DNA of 64,000 nt, taken from NCBI GenBank assembly GCA_019351975.1, contig JABBOG010000005.1:1-64000 (forward strand), in the 5' to 3' direction. Both the position numbers and the translations under genes were made by a program. Positions within the stretch are counted from its first letter, which is position 1; each line of letters begins with the position of its first letter. Shown here in pieces: positions 16,888 through 25,171 of the stretch. The stretch comes from Acidobacteriota bacterium. GTDB taxonomy: Bacteria > Acidobacteriota > Terriglobia > Terriglobales > Acidobacteriaceae. The notes below the pieces were generated by a model. It did no database searches. It had not been told where the DNA came from and saw nothing but the letters and a program-made list of their open reading frames with translations.

Positions 16888-18171
16888 CTAACTCCCCACC
16901 ACCCCCGGAACCACCGCCGCCACCTGATGCAGCTGCTGCCACATCATCACCACCGTCAACCCCACCACAATCACCGTCGTCGCATACGCCACCCAATTGA
17001 ACCAGTGCGAGTTCGTATGCGATCCCATCAGCGCCTTGTTATTCACCAGCCGCAGCATGAAGTACAGCACAAACGGCAGCAGCACTCCATTGAGCACCTG
17101 CGACAGAATCGTCATCGTCACCAGCGGAAAGTTCGGGATCAGCACCACCGCCGCTCCCGCCGCGATCAGCAGCGTATACAACCAGTAAAAAAACGGCGCC
17201 TGCTTGAACTTCTTGTCCACCCCACTCTCAAACCCCAACCCTTCGCACACGCTGTACGCCGTTGAGATCGGCAGCACCGACGCCGCAAAGAACGACGCAT
17301 TGAACAGCCCCGCCGCGAACAGAATGTACGCAAAATCCCCCGCCAGCGGCCGCATCGCCTGCGCCGCATCCGACGGCACCGCAATATTCCGCATCCCCGC
17401 CCGGTACAGCGTCGCAGCGCACGCCACAATAATGAACCACGCCACAATATCCGTAAAAAACGACCCCACAATCACATCCAGCCGCGACGCCGAATACTGC
17501 TTGACCGTAATCCCTTTTTCCACCACCGACGACTGCAGATAAAACTGCATCCACGGCGCAATCGTCGTCCCCACCACGCCCACCACCATGTACACATAAT
17601 CGTGGTCGCGCCACACGCGCCCGTCCGGCGGCCGCACCGTCTCCACCAGCGCCCTGTGCCAGTCCGGCTGCGCCATCACACCCGCAATGATGTAGCAAAC
17701 ATAAAACACGCTCGCCACAAGAAAGATCTTCTCCACACTCTTGTAGTCGCCCTTCACCACCAGCGCCCACACCGCCAGCGCGCACATCGGCACGCTCGCA
17801 TACTTACTCACATGAAATAGCTGCAGCGACCCCGCAATCCCCGAGAACTCCGCAATCACATTGCCGAAGTTCACCACCACCAGCAGCACCATCAGCACAA
17901 ACGTCATCCGCAGCCCGAACTCTTCGCGGATCAGATCGCTCAAGCCCTTGCCCGTCACCACGCCCATCCGCGCGCACATCTCCTGCACCACAATCAGCGC
18001 AATCGTGATCGGGATCATCGTCCACAGCAGCTTGTATCCAAACTGCGCGCCCGCCTGCGAATACGTCAGGATCCCGCCCGCGTCGTTATCGACGTTGGCC
18101 GTAATAAACCCCGGTCCCAGCACCGCAAAGAATAAAAAGAGGCTCGTCCTGTACCGCCGCCAGAAGCTCAC
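16888..18171 (-). CDS. NRAMP-related divalent metal transporter
   Basis: This ~427-residue inner-membrane protein has eleven or so helices and the NRAMP landmarks LGPGFITANVDNDAGG in helix 1 and GAQFGYKLLW after it. By spacing, the canonical DPGN of helix 1 is D-A-G-G here, and the helix-6 MPH motif is replaced by TIAPWMQFYLQSS. Loss of the MPH methionine is known for NRAMP-related magnesium transporters, so Mg2+ or a similar ion is more likely than Mn2+ or Fe2+. GTG 18171 is preferred as start: it places helix 1 normally and overlaps the stop of a small upstream ORF. The longer frame (TTG 18285) lacks a ribosome-binding site. The next gene encodes an MgtE-type sensor. Confidence 0.87.
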   Translation of the reverse strand: MSFWRRYRTSLFLFFAVLGPGFITANVDNDAGGILTYSQAGAQFGYKLLWTMIPITIALIVVQEMCARMGVVTGKGLSDLIREEFGLRMTFVLMVLLVVVNFGNVIAEFSGIAGSLQLFHVSKYASVPMCALAVWALVVKGDYKSVEKIFLVASVFYVCYIIAGVMAQPDWHRALVETVRPPDGRVWRDHDYVYMVVGVVGTTIAPWMQFYLQSSVVEKGITVKQYSASRLDVIVGSFFTDIVAWFIIVACAATLYRAGMRNIAVPSDAAQAMRPLAGDFAYILFAAGLFNASFFAASVLPISTAYSVCEGLGFESGVDKKFKQAPFFYWLYTLLIAAGAAVVLIPNFPLVTMTILSQVLNGVLLPFVLYFMLRLVNNKALMGSHTNSHWFNWVAYATTVIVVGLTVVMMWQQLHQVAAVVPGVVGS

Positions 18172-18266
18172 ACCCGCACCACCACACTCAGAATCGCCCC
18201 GTAACCCGCCGCGCTGCGTCCCATCGCCGCCCTCACACAAGCTCCGCGCTGGACCGGCATCTGCAT
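18168..18266 (-). CDS. 32-codon leader ORF overlapping the transporter start
   Basis: AGGAG at 18273-18277 lies six bases before ATG 18266, the best ribosome-binding site in this stretch. The frame runs MQMPVQRGACVRAAM and on to a Val-rich end (ILSVVVRV), stopping at TGA 18168-18170. That stop overlaps the GTG (18169-18171) from which the transporter can be read. The peptide is basic, Ala/Gly/Val-rich, with no clear membrane helix. It may act as a leader peptide or coupling ORF. A sequencing or real frameshift joining it to the transporter is the alternative. Confidence 0.5.
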   Translation of the reverse strand: MQMPVQRGACVRAAMGRSAAGYGAILSVVVRV

Positions 18267-18378
18267 CGTTTTCTCCTGGGCTCAATCTAGACTAACCCGT
18301 CCGCGCCCATCCCGGGTTACACAACGATCATCTCTCGCTCCACTCCTGCAAAATTCTCGTCCCACTCACCCGCCAGCC

Positions 18379-20139
18379 TCAATCCAGCGCCACCAGCAGC
18401 CCCTCCCCTGCCTCCACCACGACACTCCCCTCCACCCTCGATCCTGCACCATCCAGCAGCGTCGTCAGCACCACCGTCCCTGCCCCGCACGCCACCGTCG
18501 CCACCTCCGTCCCAAGATTCAGCAGCACCTGGAAGTCCGAGCTCACACCATCCTCCAGCCCCACCCTCCTGTACCGCAGCACTGACCCCTCCGCGCGCAC
18601 CTCCGCAATCCCTCCCGCATGCAGCGTGTCATGCCTTCGCCGCAACGCCAGCAGCCTCCGGTACAGCATCAGCATCGACTTCGCATCCGCCGCCTCCGCC
18701 GCAGCATTCTTCGTCTCCCACCCTTCCATCAGCGGCAGCCACGGCACCGCCTCCGGCGTCGTAAACCCCGCATGGGGCGCTCCCACCCACAGCATCGGAG
18801 ACCTCTCCGGGTCTCGTCCGCGCCCCTTGCCCGGCTCATTCTTCTCCGCCGGGTCCCTCACCTGGTCCGGCGCAATCGCCACATCCACCATCCCCAACTC
18901 ATCCCCGTAGTACATCGTCGGCGTCCCCCTCAGCGTCAGCAGCAGCATCGCCGCCGCCCTCGCCTGCGGCACACCGATCCGCGTCGCCAGCCGCGACTGG
19001 TCATGGTTGCCCAGCACATAGTTCGGCCACGCGCCCCCCGGCAGTAGTCCTTCATACCGCGTGATCACATCGGCAATCGCGTCCGCCGCCCACCGCGTTA
19101 AAATCAGATGAAAATTGAACGGCAGGTTCGCCCCGCTCAACTGCGGCGACCCCGCACCGTAGTACCGCACCAGCTGCTCCAGCGGCAAATAAATCTCCCC
19201 AATCAGCACCCGCCCCGAGCCCTTTCCTTTCTGGCTCTCATTCCCCAGCGCAGCGAAGGAAGCTGCATCCCGGCCCGCCACGTCTCCACCCAGCGTATCC
19301 CCAAACTCCTCCATCACCGCACGCATCGCCGCCACAATCTCCATCGTCTCCGGTCGGTCCGCGTTGTACACCGGCAGTACCCGCGTCACATCATGCTGCG
19401 CCCCGTTGTACTCCGGATTCGTCGGATTGTTCCGAAACTGAGCATCCTTGATCAGCAGCCACAGCACATCCATCCGGAACCCATCCACCCCCTTCTCCAG
19501 CCAGAAACGCATCGCCGCATACATCGCCTCGCGCACCGCCGGATTCCGCCAGTTCAGGTCCGGCTGCTCCTTCAAAAACGAGTGCAGGTAGAACTGCTGC
19601 GTCCCCTCATCCCACGTCCACGCCGGCCCGCCAAAGTGCGACATCCAGTTATTCGGCACCCTCTCCCGCGCCGGCCTCCATCCACCCAGCCCACCCGCGG
19701 TGGCTGCCGCCTCTCCCGCCGCCGGTGCCGGATCGCGCCACAGATACCAGTCGCGCTTCGCATTCGTCCGCGACGACCGCGACTCCACGAACCACGGGTG
19801 CTGGTCCGAGCTGTGATTCGGAACAAAGTCCAGAATCACCCGCAGTCCCTTCGCATGCGCCGCCGCCAGCAACGCATCGAAATCCTCCATCGTCCCAAAC
19901 ACAGGATCGACCCCCACATAATCCGCCACGTCATACCCAAAGTCCGCCATTGGCGACGGGTAAATCGGCGATATCCACACAGCATCCACACCCAGACCCA
20001 CAAGATAATCCAGCCGCGCCGTGATCCCGCGCAAGTCGCCCACGCCGTCCCCATTCGTATCCTGAAAACTCCTCGGATACACCTGGTAGATCACCCCCGT
20101 CTGCCACCACTGCGTCGCTAAAAACTCACTATCCGCCAT
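18379..20139 (-). CDS. GH13 alpha-glucosidase (oligo-1,6-glucosidase-like)
   Basis: This is a retaining GH13 enzyme that splits alpha-glucosidic bonds in malto- or isomalto-oligosaccharides. Visible are WWQTGVIYQVYPRSFQDTNG, DAVWISPIYPSPMADFGYDV, LDFVPNHSSDQHPWF, the nucleophile in GVDGFRMDVLWLL (near residue 222), the acid in LIGEIYLPLEQL (near 314) and the transition-state Asp in LGNHDQSRL (near 380). No signal peptide is seen, so it is probably cytoplasmic. ATG 20139 (MADSEFLATQWW) is preferred to TTG 20157. Just before LIGEIY there is an extra ~28-residue loop encoded by a dispersed repeat (19226-19270). Confidence 0.93.
   Translation of the reverse strand: MADSEFLATQWWQTGVIYQVYPRSFQDTNGDGVGDLRGITARLDYLVGLGVDAVWISPIYPSPMADFGYDVADYVGVDPVFGTMEDFDALLAAAHAKGLRVILDFVPNHSSDQHPWFVESRSSRTNAKRDWYLWRDPAPAAGEAAATAGGLGGWRPARERVPNNWMSHFGGPAWTWDEGTQQFYLHSFLKEQPDLNWRNPAVREAMYAAMRFWLEKGVDGFRMDVLWLLIKDAQFRNNPTNPEYNGAQHDVTRVLPVYNADRPETMEIVAAMRAVMEEFGDTLGGDVAGRDAASFAALGNESQKGKGSGRVLIGEIYLPLEQLVRYYGAGSPQLSGANLPFNFHLILTRWAADAIADVITRYEGLLPGGAWPNYVLGNHDQSRLATRIGVPQARAAAMLLLTLRGTPTMYYGDELGMVDVAIAPDQVRDPAEKNEPGKGRGRDPERSPMLWVGAPHAGFTTPEAVPWLPLMEGWETKNAAAEAADAKSMLMLYRRLLALRRRHDTLHAGGIAEVRAEGSVLRYRRVGLEDGVSSDFQVLLNLGTEVATVACGAGTVVLTTLLDGAGSRVEGSVVVEAGEGLLVALD
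19226..19270 (+). repeat. Dispersed repeat translated within the GH13 gene
   Basis: On the plus strand, TCTCATTCCCCAGCGCAGCG followed by AAGGAAGCTGCATCCC resembles the widespread GTCATTCC..GCGCAGCGAAGGAATCTGC type of dispersed element (from memory). On the minus strand it is read as GRDAASFAALGNESQKG in the alpha-glucosidase, in a loop where GH13 enzymes normally have only a few residues. Confidence 0.5.
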
Positions 20140-20163
20140 ACCCTTAGGATGCTCCAAATAGCA

Positions 20164-20267
20164 GGGATTAGGAAACGGGGATTAGGATTGAACTGGCAGC
20201 ACCCTTACCACACAGCAAGCTTCCTATGCTTTAGTCCCTAACCCTGACCCCTAACCCCTAATCCCTA
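20164..20267. repeat. Inverted set of CCCTAAT-type heptamers
   Basis: Between the divergent GH13 and FmdE genes, GGGATTAGG occurs twice on the plus strand (around 20164-20188). About 50 bases later CCCTAACCCTGACCCCTAAC and CCCCTAATCCCTAAC follow (20235-20268). The two halves are reverse complements in their cores and can pair. The same heptamer is tandem at 2549-2584. Confidence 0.85.
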
Positions 20268-20270
20268 ACA

Positions 20271-20921
20271 ATGACCCTCGACACCCTCCTCCACGAAGCC
20301 GAAGTCGCCCACGGCCACCTTTGCGCCGGCCAGGTTCTCGGCGTCCGCATGGCGATGCTCGCCCTCGATCGCCTCGGCATCTCCGATCCCCGATCCCGCT
20401 ATCTCAGCGACGAATCCCTCAACCCCGACCGCAAGCGCCTCGTAACCTTCGTCGAAATCGACCGCTGCGCCACCGACGCCATCGCCGTCGTCACCGGCTG
20501 CCGCGTCGGCAAGCGCGCCCTCAAGCTCCGCGACTTCGGCAAGATGGCCGCCACCTTCGTCGATCTCAACCAGCGCCTCGCCGGCACCGATGATGACAAA
20601 GCCCTTAGCCACGACTACAAGGCCCTTCGCATCGTCGCCCTCGAGACCTCCAAAGCCCTCGCCCGCTCCCTCTACCCCGAACTCGACAAAAACGCCCAGC
20701 AGATGCGCGCCTACCGAGAACTCCCCGACGCCGACCTGTTCACCGCCACGTGGGTTCGCGTCCCCCTCCCACCCAACGAATTTCCCGGCTACAAAGGCAC
20801 CCGCGCCACCTGCGACGCCTGCGGCGAAGGAATCAACTTCGACCGCTTCATTGACCGCGACGGCGTCCGCCTCTGCCTCGCCTGCGCCACCCCATCCCTC
20901 CGCTACTACCACCCCTTCTAA
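20271..20921 (+). CDS. FmdE family protein with C-terminal zinc finger
   Basis: The N-terminal domain matches FmdE/FwdE: HGHLCAGQVLGVRMAMLALD, then VTFVEIDRCATDAIAVVTGC and LRDFGKMAATFVDL. The His and Cys residues of the first motif and of DRCATD are metal or cofactor ligands in the family. The C-terminus is a treble-clef finger, CDACGEGINFDRF followed by LCLACA. FmdE was named from molybdenum formylmethanofuran dehydrogenase operons, but most bacterial members lack those partners and their role is unknown; a role in molybdenum or formate metabolism is only a guess. It ends at a strong terminator. Confidence 0.85.
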   Translation: MTLDTLLHEAEVAHGHLCAGQVLGVRMAMLALDRLGISDPRSRYLSDESLNPDRKRLVTFVEIDRCATDAIAVVTGCRVGKRALKLRDFGKMAATFVDLNQRLAGTDDDKALSHDYKALRIVALETSKALARSLYPELDKNAQQMRAYRELPDADLFTATWVRVPLPPNEFPGYKGTRATCDACGEGINFDRFIDRDGVRLCLACATPSLRYYHPF

Positions 20922-20928
20922 CCCCAAC

Positions 20929-20958
20929 AAAAAGGCCGCCTTACCGGGCGGCCTTTTT
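20929..20958. terminator. Bidirectional Rho-independent terminator
   Basis: AAAAAGGCCGCC (20929-20940) pairs exactly with GGCGGCCTTTTT (20947-20958) around a six-base loop. It has an A-run on one side and a T-run on the other, so it serves both the FmdE gene and the convergent Gly-rich gene. Confidence 0.93.
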
Positions 20959-20960
20959 GT

Positions 20961-21392
20961 TTACCGATGTTCGCGTCCTCCGCGGTCTCCACCCCGCCCC
21001 CATCCCCCGCGATCGTCCCCTCCCCAACCACGCCGATCATCTCCTCCCCAGCCGCGCCTGTCATCCCCTCCCCATCCGCCACGGTCGCGCCATCCATCGC
21101 TATCTCCCCACCGGTAGCCCTGCGCATACGCTCCATCATCGCCGCCATAGTACCCATATGCCGGCGCACCATAGCCGTAGCCGTACCCATTCCCATACAC
21201 CGCCACCGGTGCCGGTGCGTAGTACGCCGGTCCGCCAAGCTGCACTGCTATGCCAAAACGTTGCGCCTGCGCCGCAGGAGCCGCCGCGAACACCCCAACT
21301 GCCAGCGCGGCCGTTATCACCGCACCGATCTTCATCCCGCGCAACTTCGCCATTGCGGTAAGCTTCTTCGTGACTCCAGATAGCTTCTTCAT
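20961..21392 (-). CDS. Secreted Gly/Asp/Arg/Trp-rich repeat protein
   Basis: A perfect AGGAGG seven bases before ATG 21392 supports this frame over the antisense one. A long N-terminal signal peptide ends near PAAQAQ. The mature part has a Tyr/Gly region (YGNGYGYGYGAPAYGYYGG) and then a tail of about three eight-residue units of the form GDDRRGWG, repeated also at DNA level with a 24-base period. Low complexity and export suggest a surface or matrix protein, or a metal-binding sponge via Asp-rich repeats. No family is recognised. Its stop adjoins the bidirectional terminator. Confidence 0.75.
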   Translation of the reverse strand: MKKLSGVTKKLTAMAKLRGMKIGAVITAALAVGVFAAAPAAQAQRFGIAVQLGGPAYYAPAPVAVYGNGYGYGYGAPAYGYYGGDDGAYAQGYRWGDSDGWRDRGGWGGDDRRGWGGDDRRGWGGDDRGGWGRGGDRGGREHR

Positions 21393-21568
21393 ATCGTGCC
21401 TCCTGCATTGCGCTTGCTGCCGCCCTGCACTCTATACAAACGCACTTCGCCGCACCGTGTTGCGCGCAACTTCCTGCCGCCGCCGTGTTCACAGCCGATG
21501 ATCCCTATACACCTCCGACACACCTTCGAGCTACCATAGAGCAGCGCCGCACTACGATCGGAGTCCGC

Positions 21569-22930
21569 TTGAACCGCAGACAGTTTCTACGCAATACCAG
21601 CGCCATCGCCACCGCCGCAGCCCTCAAGCATCCGCCGCTCGCCTGGGCACAAGCGCCGCCAACGCCCGCCGACCACACCATCCGCATCGCTCCGATCCAC
21701 CTCGAAATTGCCCCTGGCAAGATTGTCAAAACCACCGCCTTCAATGGCCGCGTCCCTGGCGAACTCATTCGCCTGCAGGAAGGCAAAGCTGTCACCATCG
21801 ACGTCATCAACGACACCAATGTTGCCGACATCATCCACTGGCATGGCCTCCACATCCCATCCAAAGAAGACGGTGCCACCGAAGAAGGCTCTCCCGCCAG
21901 CGCACCGCACGGCGGCTCCCAGCGCTTCAACTTCATCGCCAAACCCGCCGGCTTCCGCTGGTACCACTCCCACATCTACGCCGGCCACAACCTCAACCGC
22001 TCCCTCTACACCGGTGAGTTCGGCTTCCTTATGATCGACCCTGCCTCCAACCCCGCACGCTACGATCAGGAGCACTTCCTCGCTCTGCACGACTGGAACG
22101 GTTTCATCGTCCCCGGCGAGAGCTTCCAGGAGATCGCCTACAACCACTCCACCATCAACGACAAGATGCTTGGCTTCGGCGAGCCCATCCGCGTCACCCA
22201 GGGCCAACGCATCCTCCTCCACGTGCTCAACGCCAGCCCAACCCTCATGCACACGCTTGCTCTGCCCGGCCACAAGTTCCTCGTCACCGCGCTCGACGGC
22301 AATCCGGTTCCCAAGCCGACCCTCGTCAATACCCTCCGTCTAGGCCCGGCAGAGCGCGTCGACGCGATCGTCCTCATGGATCAGCCCGGCGTCTGGGTCC
22401 TCGGCGAGATCGACGACGACCTCCGCAAGGCCGGTATGGGCCTCGTCATCGAGTACGCCAACAAGACCGGCGCAGCCCAATGGTCCGCCCCCGCCAACGA
22501 CGATTTCCACTACGAAACCTTCTCCGCCCCTATCCCCTCCAACACGGCTCCACCCGCCGATGAAGTCCAGATTCCGCTCGTCTTCAGGCCTAAATTCAAT
22601 GGCCCCGGAGACTTTGACCACTGGACCATCAACGGTCTCTCCTGGCCCAAAGCCAAACCGATCAAGCTCACCGAAGGTACCCGCTACCGCCTCATCTTCG
22701 ACAACCAGAGCAACGACATCCACCCCGTCCACCTGCACCGCCACACCTTCGAGCTCAAATCCATCAACAACAATCCCGTACAAGGCGTCATGAAAGATGT
22801 CGTTCTTACCCCCACCAACGCCAAAACCGAAGTAGCCTTCACGGCCGATAATCCCGGCCTCACGCTCTTCCACTGCCACCAGCAGGAGCACATGGACTCC
22901 GGCTTCATGATGCTCTTCGACTACGCCTGA
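21569..22930 (+). CDS. Tat-exported multicopper oxidase
   Basis: The start is taken at TTG 21569, five bases after CGGAG, which yields a proper Tat signal (LNRRQFLRNTSAIATAAAL); GTG 21485 would be too far upstream. Copper ligands are complete: HWHGLHIP, WYHSHIYAGH, HPVHLHRHTFELK and FHCHQQEHMDSGFM, the last holding the type-1 Cys and axial Met. Three cupredoxin domains fit in ~453 residues. Family members oxidise phenols or metal ions such as Cu(I) or Mn(II) with O2 in the periplasm. There is no Met-rich loop of CueO type. The following gene is a beta-barrel on the same strand. Confidence 0.93.
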   Translation: MNRRQFLRNTSAIATAAALKHPPLAWAQAPPTPADHTIRIAPIHLEIAPGKIVKTTAFNGRVPGELIRLQEGKAVTIDVINDTNVADIIHWHGLHIPSKEDGATEEGSPASAPHGGSQRFNFIAKPAGFRWYHSHIYAGHNLNRSLYTGEFGFLMIDPASNPARYDQEHFLALHDWNGFIVPGESFQEIAYNHSTINDKMLGFGEPIRVTQGQRILLHVLNASPTLMHTLALPGHKFLVTALDGNPVPKPTLVNTLRLGPAERVDAIVLMDQPGVWVLGEIDDDLRKAGMGLVIEYANKTGAAQWSAPANDDFHYETFSAPIPSNTAPPADEVQIPLVFRPKFNGPGDFDHWTINGLSWPKAKPIKLTEGTRYRLIFDNQSNDIHPVHLHRHTFELKSINNNPVQGVMKDVVLTPTNAKTEVAFTADNPGLTLFHCHQQEHMDSGFMMLFDYA

Positions 22931-23007
22931 CGCGCAAGGAGAGACGATAATCGAAGCCTGAACAAACCGTCATCTTGAGCAATCTGCCGAAACGCTATCC
23001 TGTATCC

Positions 23008-23895
23008 ATGACCAGAGCGGTTGTCGCGCGTACCCTTGCAGCACTCTGCCTCACACTCGGAGGCTTACTCTCCTGCACCCCAGCCGCCGCGCACGCGCAG
23101 GACAACTACGAGATCCAGGTCTACCCCTCCGTCACCATCCCGGCAAAGGTCCTCCTCACCGAACTCCATAGCAACTACACCGCCGAAGGCGGTACAACTG
23201 TCCAGAACGGCTTCCTCCCCACGCAGGGCCAGGAGCACGAGACCATCGAGCTCACCCAGGGCATAAAAGATTGGGCCGAAGTCGGCTTCTACATCTTCAC
23301 CGAAGAGGAAAATGGCACCGGCGTTCAATGGGTTGGCGACCATATCCGCCCCCGCGTCCGCGCCCCTGACCGCTGGAACCTACCCGTCGGCCTCAGCGTC
23401 TCCAACGAGATCGGCTACGCACGCGCGCCCTACTCGAACCCCACCTGGTCCTGGCAGATTATGCCCATCATCGATAAGTCCATCGGCAAATGGTACGGCT
23501 CCGTCAACACCACCATGGTCTGGGACATCCACTCTGTCCCTCCGCCAAACACCTACACACCCATTGAGCGCCAGGCCTATTACCGCGACGTCGCCCCTAA
23601 GGGCGTCACCTTCGGCCCCGCCGCCACCCTCACCTATCAGCCCAATAAGTACTACAACTTCGGCCTCGAATACTACGGCTACTACGGCGGTCTCAACCAC
23701 ATCGTTTCACTGCACAACCAGCAGCAGCAGTTCTTCCCCGCCATCAACCTCTTCGTCTCCCCCAGGTGGGAGATCAACGCAGGCGTTGGCTGGGGAGCAA
23801 CTGCCTCCACCGACCACCTCATCGTCAAGGTCATCCTGGGCCACTACTTCAACTGGGGTCTCCCCAAACATACCCCCCTCCCCCCATTCCTGTAG
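23008..23895 (+). CDS. Exported beta-barrel-like outer-membrane protein
   Basis: ATG 23008 begins a signal peptide (MTRAVVARTLAALCLTLGG) ending near AAAHAQ. The open frame starts 33 bases earlier without a better signal. The mature part is rich in alternating strands (DNYEIQVYPSVTIPAKV, WAEVGFYIFTEE, YNFGLEYYGYYGG, WEINAGVGWG) and ends LIVKVILGHYFNWGLPKHTP, consistent with a 12- or 14-strand barrel. The AELHSNYT-like N-terminal part is typical of a DUF found beside copper or oxidase genes, but I cannot name it. It follows the multicopper oxidase at 77 bases. A partial dispersed repeat (GTCATCTTGAGC) lies between them. Confidence 0.75.
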   Translation: MTRAVVARTLAALCLTLGGLLSCTPAAAHAQDNYEIQVYPSVTIPAKVLLTELHSNYTAEGGTTVQNGFLPTQGQEHETIELTQGIKDWAEVGFYIFTEEENGTGVQWVGDHIRPRVRAPDRWNLPVGLSVSNEIGYARAPYSNPTWSWQIMPIIDKSIGKWYGSVNTTMVWDIHSVPPPNTYTPIERQAYYRDVAPKGVTFGPAATLTYQPNKYYNFGLEYYGYYGGLNHIVSLHNQQQQFFPAINLFVSPRWEINAGVGWGATASTDHLIVKVILGHYFNWGLPKHTPLPPFL

Positions 23896-23922
23896 ACCAC
23901 AGCATACGAATGCCTGCGTAAT

Positions 23923-25164
23923 CTACGGCTCGACTCGCCCGTCCATCGTCTCCCGCACCACACGGCCTGCGGCATTCAACCCCACCGTCCCCTCCAGCGC
24001 CGTCCGTCCCGCATCGTGCATCCACCCGCCCATAAACCGCGGGTCTCGGAACGTCACCACCTTCGCGACGTCTCCGCCTTCGCCAACGAATACGGCATCC
24101 GGGCGCACCACATCTACAATCGGCATCGGAGACCAGTCCAGATACACCCGCCCCAGCTTGCTCTCCTCGGCCGTCAAGACCGCCTTGCTCCGTCCCGGCT
24201 TCGCATACGTCGAATCCCCCATCGTCAACGTTCCTGAACCGCCCGTATCGATCTCTGCCAACTGATACATCGGCCCGAAGTCCATCACGCCCGCCCACCG
24301 AAACGGGCTTAAAGGATCAGGGCTCGCCAAGGCACGCTGCACCTGTAAATATCGCGGTACCGCCTCCCCCGCCAATAAGTCCGGTTGGCCAACGTCCGGA
24401 AGCGCTTTGTCCTGCTGTTCGCTGCTTGCTGCCTCCGTACCGCTGTCCGGTGCTGCTACACTCTGCGCCATCTCCATCCGGATCGCCTGCCCGTGTTCTA
24501 CCTCCCGCAGTCCCCACCAGCCCACCACCCCGAGCAACGCCGCAATCGCCCATCCCCGCGCCGGAAATGCCTGCCGCTTCGCTCCCACCTCCGATCCCAC
24601 CAGGCCAAACACCCACGGTAGCGTCAGCGCTCCCAGCAACATCGCAAACATGACCGGATCGAAGATGAACACAATCGACGCGGCGTACCACTTATCCACG
24701 AACGGGAAAAACGGCCGTAGACCATAGTTGTTCGTATAGTCCAGCAGCAGATGACTCAGCAGCGCAAGTATCGCCAACCCATACAGAACACCCCACCGAA
24801 CAGGTGCCGCATTCAAAGGCTTCTTAACTCGCCTTCGATCATCGAATCCTTGGGAATGTGTGGCGGATCTTTGGCCGCTGATCTCTTTTGCGTCAGCATT
24901 GCCCCTCTCCTGATACACACGCCATCGATGCCACGCATATACGCCTGCAACGATAAAGGCTGCCTCGAAAGGCAGCCCTAGAAACGTATGCGTAATCCCG
25001 CGGTGGTGCTGAAACCCGTCGATCGGCCCACGCAGGCTCCACAACGTGTCTATATCGGGGAACTCTGCTCCAACCACCATCGTCAGAGTCGCGTAAGCCG
25101 CCGTTCTGTTGAATCCGGTCCGCGCCAGACAGCCACCTGTTAACAGATGAGTAACGGGCTCCAT
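23923..25164 (-). CDS. YdjM/DUF457-like membrane-bound metal-dependent hydrolase
   Basis: From ATG 25164 the protein reads MEPVTHLLTGGCLARTGFN, followed by GAEFPDIDTLW and HHRGITHTFLG. These are the His and Asp metal ligands of the YdjM/LexA-regulated membrane hydrolase family. Four to six membrane helices occupy the first ~210 residues. The last ~200 residues are soluble and contain GTLTMGDSTYAKPGRS, so they probably face the periplasm. The open frame continues to 25284 but overlaps the gene upstream. It starts seven bases after the stop of the membrane-protein gene and probably shares its transcript. The substrate is unknown. Confidence 0.82.
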   Translation of the reverse strand: MEPVTHLLTGGCLARTGFNRTAAYATLTMVVGAEFPDIDTLWSLRGPIDGFQHHRGITHTFLGLPFEAAFIVAGVYAWHRWRVYQERGNADAKEISGQRSATHSQGFDDRRRVKKPLNAAPVRWGVLYGLAILALLSHLLLDYTNNYGLRPFFPFVDKWYAASIVFIFDPVMFAMLLGALTLPWVFGLVGSEVGAKRQAFPARGWAIAALLGVVGWWGLREVEHGQAIRMEMAQSVAAPDSGTEAASSEQQDKALPDVGQPDLLAGEAVPRYLQVQRALASPDPLSPFRWAGVMDFGPMYQLAEIDTGGSGTLTMGDSTYAKPGRSKAVLTAEESKLGRVYLDWSPMPIVDVVRPDAVFVGEGGDVAKVVTFRDPRFMGGWMHDAGRTALEGTVGLNAAGRVVRETMDGRVEP

Positions 25165-25171
25165 CGCGCCG

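Noticed and set aside
20970-21110. Regular short repeats that could suggest a CRISPR array
   Set aside because: The period is 24 bases with no spacers, and it encodes the octapeptide repeats of a secreted protein.
24692-24700. TTATCCACG, a DnaA-box-like nonamer near the skew change
   Set aside because: It is single and lies in the coding sequence for FVDKW of the DUF457-like gene, so it does not support an origin here by itself.
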